Shown here piece by piece: positions 21,701 through 34,615 of a stretch of 64,000 bases of DNA (position 1 is its first letter; every line of letters begins with the position of its first letter). The translations under genes and the position numbers were made by a program. The stretch is taken from the NCBI GenBank assembly GCA_963573315.1, contig OY752141.1, positions 744,001 through 808,000 on the forward strand, in the 5' to 3' direction. The notes under the pieces are model-generated. The model saw only the letters and a program-made list of their open reading frames with translations. It made no database searches and was not told the DNA's origin. The stretch comes from Entomortierella parvispora. Taxonomy: Eukaryota > Mortierellomycota > Mortierellomycetes > Mortierellales > Mortierellaceae.

Positions 21701-24700
21701 ATGCGCAATCATACGACGACGGGCGTTGCACCAGCAGCCAACCCCACTTCCACGACGACAGCAACACGTCGTGGGACAGCAGGAAGAAACAAAATTCCAG
21801 GGGCGGTAGCTTTTCTTCTCTCAGCCAGCATTACTATCGCTGTTCTTCTTCAATCCACAATATTTGTCAAGGCAGATGACCCAAACCCCCAACAGCAGAT
21901 GGGCATGCAGCAAATCCTGGATCGAGATACTTATAACGGGAGGACACCCGATTCTACCTATTGGTACAGGGACAACAGTCAGGAGGATCTCTCGGATCCA
22001 GATCCTACAGGACCTTCGAACTCGATTGATCCGGAAATCAGACAACTGGCCGAGAGTATGACACTGAGAGAACTTGCAGGACAGATGACCCAGATTCAGA
22101 TAGGGCTCTTGATCGGCCAAGATGGAGAACTGGATATGGGAAAGGTTCAGTACTGGGTGCGAGAATGGGGCGTGGGAAGTTTCTTGGATACACCCACCAA
22201 GTGAGTCCCTTTCTTTGGATCAACAAGGCTCTTGTGCTTTTTGCCGTTTCCCCTGACATGCAGTTTCACCTCTTTTGATAGTCATGGAGGCAAGTACATT
22301 GCTTACTCTGCCAGTCGGTTTGCCAAGATTGTTGACGCCATTCAAGAGGTTGCTCTGGAGAATGGCAAACGCGTCCCCATTATCTACGGGTAGGAATAAC
22401 GAGTTCCAGGAGTTCTTTTGGATGTCTTGTTTTACTTCGCCCAATTTTCTTGTCTGTTGTCGGTTCTGACTTTCAAAAATCTCCCTCTCTCTCTCTCAAA
22501 AAAAAACAGGCTCGACTCGGTTCATGGGGCAAACTATGTCGATGGTGCAGTTCTGTTCCCACAACAAATTGGATTGGCTGCAACCTTTAACACGACTGCC
22601 GCGTATGAGGCAGGGAGAATTACGGCAAGAGACACGCGTGCCGCAGGCATCCCTTGGGTCTTTGCCCCCATCTTGGATATTGCTGTCCACAAGCTGTGGC
22701 CTCGTGTTTATGAATCTTTTGGAGAGGGTAAGATGTGGCCAATTCGGCCGTTTTCTTGGATGTATAGTCTCGGTATGAGCAAATGTTTATTGATGAGTTT
22801 CACAATCTTCTATTCTAGATCCTCATGTTGCTGCAGCGATGGGTAGCGCGGTCATCAGAGGACTGCAAGGCGATTATAAGACAGATCGCAAACGTGTCGC
22901 AGCATGCATGAAGCACTTTATTGGATACTCGGCTTCCCGTAATGGCCAAGACAAGTAAGCCTGACAGCATCTTTTCTCTGTGCCCATTAAAGGATTTTCG
23001 CGCGTACATGTTCGCTGACTTTGGCTGTTTCTTCATTCTTGTGATAGGTCTTCAGCATGGATCCCTGACAACTACCTGATGGATTATTTTGTGCCGTCCT
23101 TCCAAGCAGCTGTGGACTCTGGAGTGGCAACAGCCATGGAGACTTACATTGACGTTAACGGCCAGCCTGTTGTCGGCTCTCATTTCTATCTGACAGAGCT
23201 TTTGCGACATCGGCTAGGGTTCGAAGGAATGTTGGTCACCGATTGGAACGAATTGGATCGACTCTACACTGAACATCGGACAGCCCCTTCGCTCAAAGAC
23301 GCGACTCTACAATGCCTTGAACAAACGACGGTTGATATGGTCATGGTTCCCGAGTCCGAGTCGTTTTCCAAGGATTCTGTTGTCCTCGTCCAGGAAGGGC
23401 GACTGAATCGAACCCGACTCTTGGAATCAGCCGCCAAGGTCATGCAGTTGAAGAAGGATCTTGGCCTATTTGATCAGCCTATGAGTGATCCTAGCCTACT
23501 CCGCCAGGTCGGGAGTCAACAAGATGTTACCGCGGCTAGAAATGCGGCTCGCGAAAGTATCACCGTCCTCAAGAACAGCAATTCAGTCTTGCCTCTGAAA
23601 AGGAACCAAAGGATCTTTGTCACTGGTCCAGCGGCAGATTCCATCAGGGCTCTCTCTGGTGGGTGGTCCATCAAGTGGCAGGGGTCCGAAAATGAAGAAT
23701 GGTACCAGAACCGTGGAGAGACTATCCTACAGGGACTGAAGCACGAGTTTGGAGATCAGTCAGTGGCTTCTTCTTGGAGCGTGGATTTTGATGGAAATGG
23801 AGATCATGGTGGAGATTATCTTGTCCAAGCCAGGGATGCCGACACGGTGATTCTTTGTCTAGGTGAAAAACCCTACGCCGAGATTGTCGGTAACTTGGAC
23901 AACCTGGACCTGCCTTGGGGCCAACTGGAAGTGGTTCGTCGAATTACACGTCAGGCTAAAGAAACAAACACTAAGGTCATCTTGGTCCTAGTTGAGGGTC
24001 GACCCAGAGGTTTACAAGAGGTAGCCGACAGCGTGGATGCGATCGTGATGGCCTATTTGCCGGGTCCATGGGGTGGATTGCCCATCGCCGAAGTTCTCAG
24101 GGGCACAGTGAACCCTTCGGGCCGTTTACCAATGACCTATCCAAGAGGGCCTTCAGATATGACGGCAAACTATTACCGATCTGGTGTTGACCCGTACCAG
24201 CCCTTGTTCCCGTTCAGTGCCGGGCTTTCCTACTCTACTGTCGAGTACCGAGACCTGGCTCTGAGCAGATCGAGCCTACGCACGACAACATATGAGGACG
24301 ATGACGACGGTGGTGAAGAAAACAAAAATATGCAGGAAGACAATGATGAAGAGGAGGACACTGAAGGAGTCTTAGTCAAGCGGGGTCCCTCCCCAGAACC
24401 GGAAGTGCATCAGAACCCAGAGATGCTGCTATCAACAGAGTTGCCAGATCCATTCACGACCAATGTGCAGCCAGCTAGGGTACTGCTCTCGGTTTCAATC
24501 TCCAACTCGAACAGCAGGAAGAGCCTTTCCGCATGTAAGGACAATGCCAAAGAAGATGGATCCACGGCCACTACCAAGACCATCACCTCAAAGAATGGAG
24601 AATGTAGAAAAGAGCAGCACGAGCCTTCGGCTGTTGAAGAGGAAGATTCTGAGAGCAGTGTTGTGGCTAGAGTCACAGTTCAGAACAGCAACGAATCGCA

Positions 24701-24959
24701 GGCGGTCAAGGAGACGGTCTTTTGGTACATCACTCAAGAGTTTAGGAGCGAAGTGATGCCAGAGGCGTTCTTGCTCAAGGGATTCGAAAAAATCCACCTG
24801 GAACCCGGTCAGTCCAAGGTCGTCAAGTTTAGGATTACACGAAGCGCTCTGGCATATCATGGTCGCAACCTGCGAAAGAAGGTTGAGAAGGGGTCATTTA
24901 CGTTGACGGTCAATGCCATGCGACCAGAGGTTCTATCCATCAAATTCCAGGTTGTCTAG
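21701..24959 (+). CDS. Glycoside hydrolase family 3 beta-glucosidase, membrane-anchored
   Basis: Five exons (21701-22200, 22282-22389, 22510-22727, 22819-22954, 23048-24959), 957 residues. A 33-residue basic N terminus is followed by a hydrophobic segment at about 34-56, suggesting a type II membrane anchor rather than a cleaved signal. GH3 landmarks follow in order: GLDSVHGANY, FAPILDI, ACMKHFIGYS, and LVTDWNE, whose Asp386 is the expected nucleophile. The alpha/beta sandwich domain follows (SGRLPMTYP, FPFSAGLSYS). Before the C-terminal fibronectin-III-like domain there is a long acidic, disordered insertion at about 736-858 containing a LysArg pair at 765-766. GH3 beta-glucosidases release glucose from cellobiose or beta-glucans; the exact substrate is not determined. 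It converges on the phosphatase gene 138 bases away. Confidence 0.9.
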
Positions 24960-25097
24960 ATTGAAGATCTGATTTCCAACATCTCTTTGACTTGGCGAAC
25001 TTGAGGACGATAGAGAATAGTTGTTTTCCCCATTCTCAAAACACAGATGTTTTTTTTTAAAAAAAAAGGGTTTTTGTATTTTTGTAAACGAGCTTCA

Positions 25098-26709
25098 TCA
25101 TGAAGGCATCACCGTGGTTCTCGAACTCGGATCCACATCATCCGCCTCAGCTACACTGACAAGACCGCCTGCGTTTCCGGCACCCAGAACCCTCTCCTCT
25201 AGCATGACCAATTGTGACACAAAGCCAATGTTCGGCGACATACACCTCCGTCGTTCCACAACATGGTCGTAGGCCTTCTTGAGAGGCCATCGATGTTCCT
25301 GGATCAAGTATCCGATTACTGTAGCAACTGACCGTGACTTTCCTGCTTGGCAATGCACGTAGACGGGTGTTTTCGAAGCAGCTATATAAAGTGATCACGA
25401 AGTTGAAAAGTAAGGCACCGTTAGCACATCATAAAGGAGTGAGCGTCTAGCCTCTTCCTCTTTAGCTTCCTATTCCATTTTTTTTTCAAGCCCTACCAAT
25501 AAACTTGATGGCCTTGTCTAGACCATCTTTCAGGTCCTGTTCAACGTGATCCCGCAATCCTACTTTGAGATAACGTTCTGAAATTCCAGAGCTATCAGAT
25601 CGTTGGATCCAGAGTTCGTCATCACAGTTCTCGGCCATGTTCAGAACTCTTTGGATTCCTAAACGTTCCAGTTCCATGATCTGCTCTTCCTCGACCAGTT
25701 CCCCTCCCAAGTAAAGGAAATCTGGAAGGATCATTGAGACCTCCCTCTCTGCCTTGAAATTGTCCTGCAAATGATTCGAGGGCTCTGTTTGGGAGTGGAT
25801 CGACGTTCCAGAGGCATTCGAGTTCAACGAGGAAGAGGAAGAGGTCATGGATCTTGGAAGAGGAGCCTGTGGCACTGATCGAGGCTGAGACGACGACACG
25901 GTCGACGATGAAGAGGACGGTGGCGGTGATCGGTCCTGATGAGAACCCAGAAATGGGTTTTGTCCTGAAAACATACCAGAGTCGATCACGCCTGTTGCTG
26001 GCAAACCAAAGACCCCTTGCACGCCACCTCCTGGCTCTCCTTCTTCTCCGATTCCTCCTAGGCCTCCTCCTCCAGCCCCTTCCGCTGCAGCAGCTGCCGC
26101 TCTGGCGCGCGCAACAGCGATCGTGGAATAGGACGGCGAAGAAGGCGAGGCCATGGATGGCGAAGATCCCGGCGGGAAGTTTAACGAACCAGCGGACAGA
26201 CTCAAGGAGGCACGACGCAAGCCTAGATTCAAAGGGGGAGGACCCAGAGAATCGTGACTACCGTTATTGCTACCCTTGGGTGGCGATACCGGCGGATCCG
26301 AGTGAAGGGACGTGGAGGAGGAGGACGAAGGAGTGGAGCGAGAAGGTGGTGTGATGCTAACAGAGAGATTGCCCTGGCAGTTGCTGCCGTTGGTGTTGTT
26401 GGCCGCTGGTGCAGGTGCGGGCGCTGGTGCAGCAGCTTGCCGCTCTCGCCATGAGAGCCCAGAGGGATGGTGCTTCCCGTCATTGGCTTGAGCAACGACC
26501 TTGTTGCTGTGGTTGTTCGTGTTGTTATCATTGGCGCTCGTCTTGTTACTGCCATCCATGTCTGTGGCCTTGAGATGTAATGGCGGAATGGCGCTTTTCT
26601 GTGGCGATGTGTTATCTTGAGCTCGGACGTGCGGCGGTCGACTTGAGTGCGGAATGGGCCGTGGTGAGGAGGAGGAGGAAGAGGAAGAGAAGGAAGGAGA
26701 AGAGTCCAT
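25098..26709 (-). CDS. Dual-specificity protein phosphatase
   Basis: Two exons on the minus strand (26709-25497, 25381-25098), 498 residues, phase-1 intron of 115 bases. Residues 1 to about 325 are low complexity (Ser, Pro, Asn, Gly, Ala) and probably disordered. The catalytic domain starts near 330 (LPDFLYLGGELVEEE, IQRVLNMAENC). The active-site loop is HCQAGKSRS, with nucleophile Cys415 and Arg421 in the CX5R pattern; the intron lies just ahead of it. The general acid is likely Asp in VGLRDHVEQD. The fold resembles MAP-kinase phosphatases and Msg5-like fungal enzymes that dephosphorylate Tyr and Thr of MAP kinases, but there is no rhodanese domain to prove that role. It is divergent from the dynein light chain gene. 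Confidence 0.88.
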
Positions 26710-27458
26710 TTCTGCGAACGACGACACTAGTTTTTTTTTCTGCTTCTTCTTGGGCCTTTGTGTTTTTAAGCTTGGCGGAAAGAGGAGTAGGAGGGGACGA
26801 GAGGGAATGGGATGGAAGGATTAGAGGAGAAAGAATGGAGAAGGAGAGGTGATCTTTTGGAGGTGATTACGGTGTCGCTGCAAAGCTGACTGAGTGCAAT
26901 GACCGCATCAGCGAATGCCGCGCTTTCTTTTTTTCTTTCTTTTTTTTTTTGGGGTGGGTTAAATAAGACACACGCTTCACTTTCAGTCTGGTCAAGTGTC
27001 AAGTCAACAAGGCAAGCCCAGTCCAGGGACAGGGGTCATCCCGTGGCGCTGCTTTGCGTCTCCCCACAGACAAGCAATTGCCATGCATTCATCCGACATG
27101 CAATGCAAGGACAGAGAGTGAGAAAGAGAGCGAGATAGACAGGGACACTGGATGGATGCCATCGCACACAAAAGACAAAACACACACACCCACAGACAGA
27201 CAGACAGACTCACTTTCACACTCACAGTCTGCACACACGAAAGACACGCGGGCTAAAAATAGGCTCAAAAAACCACCCTCTGTCAGCCTGTCTGTGTCTG
27301 CATCTGCATTGCTCCATCAAATATTTTCTTGCGCTTGACATCAGCAGACACACACCCATCTTGCATTCGCTGGACTCTCTTTCTCTCTCTTTCTCTCAGG
27401 ATCGCATCAGAACGCAGGATCCTTCTTCATTTCATCAGGACCCAGAAACAGCGCAATC
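26710..27458. other. Divergent promoter region with CA and CAGA repeats
   Basis: Shared upstream region of the phosphatase (-) and dynein light chain (+) genes. Bases 26765-26850 are purine-rich on +, forming a CT-rich leader for the phosphatase. Bases 27178-27240 hold (CA)n and four CAGA units (27193-27210). A CT-rich tract at 27375-27400 precedes the dynein gene. Confidence 0.6.
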
Positions 27459-28315
27459 ATGTCTGCCACCTCACATCATCAGCATGACTCATCCTCAACA
27501 TCCTCTTCTGCCATCTTGGCTCAGGGCAGGACTTCCACCTCTTCAGACCGGGATTCCTTCAGCTTACGACCAACCTTCATGCAAAAGTAAGCAAAGGGAT
27601 GTACTGGACTGCTCCATTCCCGGAACAACAAGCTTTCTCGCTCATTACATTGGAATGCATCTCCGAATAACAGAAATAATGACCTTTATTAACCTGGTCG
27701 CCTCTCTCTGTAGATTCAAACCACCGGTCGCCACCAAATTCATGCAACAGATCCTTCAGAACCATCTTCATCACGCTGTCTATCACGGAGAGGAGTCGCA
27801 GAGGCTATCCAAACTCATTGCAGAGGAAATCAAGACGAAACTTATTGGTAGGGAAACATGGACCTGGAAGGCAACCCATCAGGGGCGATATACAAGAAGG
27901 CACATGCTTTCTTTCCTGTTCACTGTTGGCGGACACGAGAAGAACATGTCCTTTTTTTTGACATGCGCGAGACGTCCAAAATTAACGTGCCCGAGCCCTC
28001 TTTTTTTCCGACTTTTTATTCCTTGTGATTAGAGCTGGAGCTTGGTCGGTACAAATACGTGGTGAATGTGGTAATGGGCGAGAATCTAGGAGAAGGCGCC
28101 AGGATGGACTCGCGATGCTATTGGGATCCAGAATCGGATGGTTCTGCACAAGCCTTCTTCTCTAACGTGAGTTTTCGCAAATGAGAGGTGCTTTCGCTTG
28201 CATTTATGACATTTAGACTGGGACAGTAACTAATCCAACGGCTGATTTGTGCTTGTCGGCGATATAGGACTCTCTGTGGTGCGCGGCTGTGGCGTTCGCC
28301 ATCTTTTACTACTGA
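27459..28315 (+). CDS. Tctex-type dynein light chain
   Basis: Four exons (27459-27586, 27714-27847, 28033-28166, 28268-28315), 147 residues. About 35 Ser/Thr/His-rich residues precede a Tctex-1 domain: RPTFMQK, then FKPPVATKFMQQIL, YKYVVNVVMGEN, RCYWDPESDG and a final CAAVAFAIFYY strand. The RCYWD.E.D pattern is the family hallmark. The protein would dimerise and bind dynein intermediate chain, linking cargo to cytoplasmic dynein. The longer, diverged form is nearer to the Tctex1-domain/DYNLT2 group than to classic DYNLT1; that subgrouping is uncertain. Dynactin p150, which works with the same motor, is encoded 12 kb away. Confidence 0.88.
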
Positions 28316-28659
28316 TTTGGGGAGAAGTAGAAGGGTGTAGTTAGTAGCAAAAAGCCACACACACAACTATAGTACACACACAAATACCCGCCGAAGGAGT
28401 TTTCTCTCTCTGAGGCCAACATTCGCTTGCACGTTCTGTGCTTGCGCCTGAAATGCAAAACCCTAATTAGATGAAATCTTCAAAAAAAACTGTACCTGGG
28501 GTTCTTTTGTGCTCTCTTTCCTTCTTTGTTCTTTACCTTCCCTTCCTTCCGCCCTGCGCCCTCGTTCCTGACCTTCCTGACCCTCTTCTCGGGTCAATTT
28601 TTTCGTTCTTGCAGTCATACCCTGATATACCGTACCTTTCTTCCCCCCTTCCCCCACGA
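28316..28659. other. Spacer and CT-rich leader of the hydrolase-like gene
   Basis: No separate gene. An in-frame ATG at 28471 would add 63 mostly hydrophobic residues to the next protein, but the sequence from 28505 is a typical CT-rich leader, so the start at 28660 is preferred. Confidence 0.55.
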
Positions 28660-30405
28660 ATGCAACGATCAAACTCGAATGGAGTGCCGTTTCTGCGGAG
28701 ACTGTCCATGGTCGCCCCGCCGCCAGTCCCGTACGCCAACTCAGCAGCAACTCAATTCTTGCGTCTTGGTGTTGGTATTGACCATGTTGATGTGGACCCG
28801 AGCGACGAGGAAGATGCTGTCTATCAGGGCATTGAGAACGGGATGGAGAGTCCTGAAAACGATGATGACGGCGATGACGAAGAAGACGAGGAGCAAGAAG
28901 GTGGTGAGACTGGGGACAGTAGTGAAGGTCCCGGCAAACACCTCGTTCAATCCCTGGAAAGCAATGGTGGCAGTGAGGGCGCACAGGAGCAATTGAAAAA
29001 CAATGAGCACAACAACAGCAACGGCACCACTATATCCACTGGACCGACGCCTGCTAAAAACCGCAGAACCGTCCCTCCCAATGTACCTGAGAGTGGTGTG
29101 CCAACTAACTCTCGTGGGCCATCCGTGAGTATCGATACCGGACGGAGGTCTATTGGATTCCCATCCAAAGAGAGTCCTGCATCGCCTTCTTCCCCTATCT
29201 CACCCAGCACTCCTCTTGCCGAAGGTCTGCCTCTCTACCATGAGAATTTTACAAAAGTTACAGCTCCCAAGATCCATGGAGCCAGCTCTCTTGGCAATAC
29301 CAACAATACTGTCACAGCCTCGACAATATCAGCAGCAACAATGACTGCAACTGGAGTGGTAACTGCGCCTGTAAACCAAGCTATAGATAGGAGCCATCAG
29401 ACAACAGAGAGTGCTCGTGCACAGGGCTCAGAGCCGGTACCTTTTGTATCACAAATCCGGCGGTTCGACGAAAAAGTCGGATTCGTCACAATCCACAATT
29501 GCAAGATTCATTACAAGGTGTGCTATCCTACAATGGATCCATCCTATTATATCAATGGTAACGGTCGCAACATCATACTTTTCCACGGAGCAGTTTCCAA
29601 CCTGGGAACTTGGCGCAAGGTTCAACAAACATTAGCGGATCGAACGGGATGCAGAGTCTTGTCGTACGACCGTGTCGGGCATGGTCTATCTGATAAACCT
29701 TCGACCTGGCCCAAAAATGCCAACCCTTACAAGAATGGTGGCGTCATGGCCATCTGTCAGACGCTTCTCGAAACACTGGGTATGAGCCAAAACCTGGTTC
29801 TCATGGGCAATGGCACAGGAGCCACGGTGGCTTCCGCTTTAGCCTTGTCCAAGCCTCAGTCGGTACGAGGCTTGATTCTTATTGCACCCTCGATTCAGGA
29901 TGAGTCCCCACCACTGTACCTCCGGGCTTGCGTCTCGTACCCACCACCCTTGTCCTGGATCTACAAGGGCCTTTACGGGGACCACGGGCCTTTGCAACAG
30001 TTTTACTATAAGCCCAAGACTATCCTGTCAGAGCCAAAGACGGTAGAAATGTACAAGAACCCGACCAAAGAAGAAGGATTCTGGAGAGGACTCAGCAACG
30101 CCACAAAGTACAGGAGTAGCTTCAAAATCGTGAACCATTTGGACAGACTGACCGAAATGTCGACTTTGGTCATCACAGGCGACGTGGACGATGTGGTGCC
30201 GACGATTGAGACTCTACGACTGTTTGAGACTCTTCAAAGTATGCGTCGGCACAATGTTCCCCAAGTCCTAAAGATTGTCAAGCATGCAGGCCATTTCCCT
30301 CAGGAAGAAAAACCCAACGACTTTATCAAAGTGGCCTCCTTCTTTATCCAAAAAGTCTGTCTCGGGACATTATCAAGGGAACGATCGCTCGGTCGAAGGG
30401 TTTGA
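28660..30405 (+). CDS. Alpha/beta-hydrolase-fold protein lacking the nucleophile
   Basis: Single exon, 581 residues. The first ~250 residues are acidic and low complexity (EDEEQEGGE, then Ser/Thr/Asn-rich). The hydrolase fold follows: oxyanion-hole FHGAV (His309), YDRVGHGLSDKP, and the elbow strand LVLMGNGTGATVA. The elbow should be G-x-S-x-G (or Asp in place of Ser), but it reads Gly383-Asn-Gly385-Thr-Gly387, so the nucleophile position is glycine. The expected acid (Asp510 in GDVDDVVP) and His545 (HAGHF) remain. Known non-catalytic relatives such as NDRG proteins also have glycine there. It is probably a pseudoenzyme with a binding or scaffold role (inference). An open frame continues past the stop; see 30409-30681. 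Confidence 0.8.
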   Translation: MQRSNSNGVPFLRRLSMVAPPPVPYANSAATQFLRLGVGIDHVDVDPSDEEDAVYQGIENGMESPENDDDGDDEEDEEQEGGETGDSSEGPGKHLVQSLESNGGSEGAQEQLKNNEHNNSNGTTISTGPTPAKNRRTVPPNVPESGVPTNSRGPSVSIDTGRRSIGFPSKESPASPSSPISPSTPLAEGLPLYHENFTKVTAPKIHGASSLGNTNNTVTASTISAATMTATGVVTAPVNQAIDRSHQTTESARAQGSEPVPFVSQIRRFDEKVGFVTIHNCKIHYKVCYPTMDPSYYINGNGRNIILFHGAVSNLGTWRKVQQTLADRTGCRVLSYDRVGHGLSDKPSTWPKNANPYKNGGVMAICQTLLETLGMSQNLVLMGNGTGATVASALALSKPQSVRGLILIAPSIQDESPPLYLRACVSYPPPLSWIYKGLYGDHGPLQQFYYKPKTILSEPKTVEMYKNPTKEEGFWRGLSNATKYRSSFKIVNHLDRLTEMSTLVITGDVDDVVPTIETLRLFETLQSMRRHNVPQVLKIVKHAGHFPQEEKPNDFIKVASFFIQKVCLGTLSRERSLGRRV

Positions 30406-30408
30406 GGA

Positions 30409-30681
30409 ATGGCTCGATCGAGTTCTAAAAAGTCTGTCAACCGCACGAATACAACCACAGCTGTTAAAACCGAGATCAACGCCAATCCAGCGGCGGCCGC
30501 GCCTCGCCTCCCAGCCTCAGGACCCAATCCTGGAGCCATGAACAACAGGAGGCCAGCCCAACACCTCCCAGCTGCAGCTGGTGCGGTACGTGTACTGCCC
30601 ACGACTTCACTCAAGGCCACTCCTGGACCTGGCCCAGTTGCCCTCCCAATGATGCAAGGACGACCTGTCAAGAGCCATTAA
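30409..30681 (+). other. Open frame in phase after the hydrolase stop codon
   Basis: The TGA ending the hydrolase-like gene (30403-30405) is followed in the same frame by GGA, then ATG and 89 further codons to TAA at 30679-30681. The encoded tail is rich in Pro, Ala, Asn and Thr with basic residues, much like a disordered extension. It may be 3' untranslated sequence, a readthrough extension, or the sign of a recent stop mutation. No separate promoter is seen. Confidence 0.3.
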
Positions 30682-30966
30682 TTTCATCCTCTATTTGGAT
30701 ATCATAATTTTGGCTCGAAGATCCCACTCGTCAATGAATTTCTACTTCCTGTCAGCAGACGATCATTCACTATATTAGTCTGCAAAAACTACCTGCCTTC
30801 TCTCTTTGAAGGGGAGAAGAGAAAGAGAGATAGAGAAAAGAGAGATGGAGAGGGGCGCAGATAGATGAGCGAACGATGGGCCAGAAAACGAAGAATTAAA
30901 GGTCAAAGCATACACGCGTCGTTGCCGGCTCTCATTTCATTCACCTTTTCCACGCGCCATCTCAAA

Positions 30967-32599
30967 ATGCATCCATTAGATGTTCCTGAACTCCTCCAAA
31001 TTGTCTCAACATTCCTTCCCCAGCACTCTCTTGCATCCTGTCTCCGTGTCTGCAAGTTGTGGCATCAGAACCTGGCGCCGCTACTCTACAAGAGTTTTAA
31101 TTGGGTAGTATTGCCCTTTGCCATCTTTGGATGGCATTACGCGGTATACCGAACACATTCGACATATCAGCATCCCCTTCGTTGACGGGAACTTTAACAA
31201 CATGTGTGGATTCTCAGTCTTCTACTTGACTCTGACTATTCAATGCAGTAACCTCCTGAGCCTGAGTGTTCTGACCGTGGACTATAACGACCGGAATAGT
31301 TATGCATCTTGCGAGGCGTTAATCCTCCAGAACAGACACCTCCGTGAGCTCCGGATCTCTGGCAGTAGTGAACGGGTTCTGCATCAGCTTCCTTGGAGCA
31401 CCGTCTTTTCTCAGAGCTGCCAGTTTTTGCAAAATCTAATACTTTCTGGCTGTCGCCTAACTGCTCAGGAAACGGCCCAATTGATGGAAGTAGGAAGGAG
31501 ACTGAAGAAGCTATACCTCCGCCAATGTTTCTTCATTTGGAGCGAGTTTTTGTTCCAGCCACAGTTCCCGATGATGGAAAGACTCACGATCAACACGGGC
31601 GAAGGAATGTTCAATGGTCCGGTGCAGGAACTTTATTGGTTTGCCCACTTTCCGCAGCTCCGATCGTTTTCATGGACCGTGCCCCCAATCGACCTAAATG
31701 TGGATGTGTCTGCAACAAACTTGGCTTTCAACAGTCTCCAGAGTCGGCCATGGAATGATCTGCAGCGGCTCGAGTTGACCGGCTACCTGAGCGACAGTCA
31801 AGTAGCACAGATTTTGTCTGCCTGTGGTCCTCTTCAAGTGCTGGAAATTCAGTGTTCGGGGTTCTGGTACAGGTCTCTTGCTGCGCTAGAAAGGCACTCT
31901 GGGACTTTAAGGAGTCTGCGGCTGATGTACTGCGGTAGCCTGCGGAGCTGGATGTGTCAGTGGATTTTGACTTCTTTCCCGAATTTGACGTCTCTCGAAG
32001 TAGAGCGAATCCACGCTCACGAGTTAGTAATGGGGTATGGGGCGGAGAAGGCCCGAGCAAATCAACTAGGCCTGGATGCCAGAAAGGATGTCACGAAGCG
32101 CGAACAAGAAATCATGAAAAAAGAACATGCGATGGTAGACGAGCTGAATGTGAGCATAGCGTGGTTTGCAGCTCCCCGAGAAGTTCAGAGCGTAAAGCCC
32201 TGGGTAACCCTGAGGCTAGTCAGTCTCATAGTGTGTATCGACTTTCCGTCTGGACCGGAGGCAGCCGGTTGAGATGAACAGATCTTTCAGCAGATTTCGA
32301 AACTTGAGCGCTTGGAATCTTTGGACTTGAGCCGATCGTTACTCCACCAAAATGGGTGCACACGGGACCTTCGGCTGAGAGTGCAATCCGGCATGGCTCT
32401 TTTAGTACCTCTTAAAGGTGTGAATACCTTGAGATTTGCCGGTGCAGGTCAACGCATGGACGAACAGGATATATTGTGGATCTTGAATCAGTGGCCCAGG
32501 CTGGAAACCATAAGTTCATATGAACTGGGTTACCTGCAAAACACTGTGGCAATTGGCTATTGGAGGTTCGGAGCTGTTGCGAAAGAACAGTTGGTTTGA
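30967..32599 (+). pseudogene. F-box/leucine-rich-repeat gene, disrupted
   Basis: The ATG at 30967 opens an F-box (LDVPELLQIVSTFLP, SCLRVCKLWHQ). That frame stops at 31183-31185. The continuing similarity (PSLDGITRYTEHIRHISIP, then LRR-like segments such as LRELRISGS, LQNLILSGC, LKKLYLRQC) lies one frame on, from about 31118, with no splice pair that joins them in phase. This second frame meets TGA at 32270-32272, yet the protein-like sequence continues beyond it in the same frame (QISKLERLESLDLSR) to TGA at 32597-32599. F-box/LRR proteins recruit substrates to SCF ubiquitin ligases, and Mortierellales carry large families of them. One frameshift plus one internal stop suggest a decaying copy. 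A 51-base intron (32231-32281, GTGTGT...CAG) could remove the stop, and a sequencing indel could explain the shift. Confidence 0.6.
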
Positions 32600-32972
32600 A
32601 GATGAGGACGACGACGAGGACGACGACGAGGATGACATATACGCGCCATGGTTGGTGGCGTCGCCTCTCTGGGGCGCCCTGCAGCGCCACAAATGTGGAC
32701 TGCTTTTGCGTATGCAATAACAGAGGGCCTATCTTTTCTTTGACCAATAATTGCACACAGACTTGCTGCGCGAGAGGACAATAAACAAGAAGAAGCATCA
32801 TTTTTTTTTTTCTTTTTCTTTTTTTCATTACATCACTTGCATCAACTCGGACCACCACAGCAGCTTTTGAATTCAACGAACCTGTACGCGGCCCCATTAG
32901 ACCCACGTCCACCGACACACATAGACTTGAGATACAGGCCTGCAATCCACTCCCAAAGAGAAATCACATTAG

Positions 32973-34615
<1,643 letters not shown>

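Noticed and set aside
28471-28659. Longer start for the hydrolase-like protein with a hydrophobic N terminus
   Set aside because: The added sequence coincides with a CT-rich leader, which by composition encodes hydrophobic residues; the ATG at 28660 fits the other genes better.
31094-31217. Intron that would join the F-box start to the LRR frame
   Set aside because: The only pair that fits in phase (weak GTTTTA donor, CTCAG acceptor) would delete the HIRHISIP segment that looks like genuine protein.
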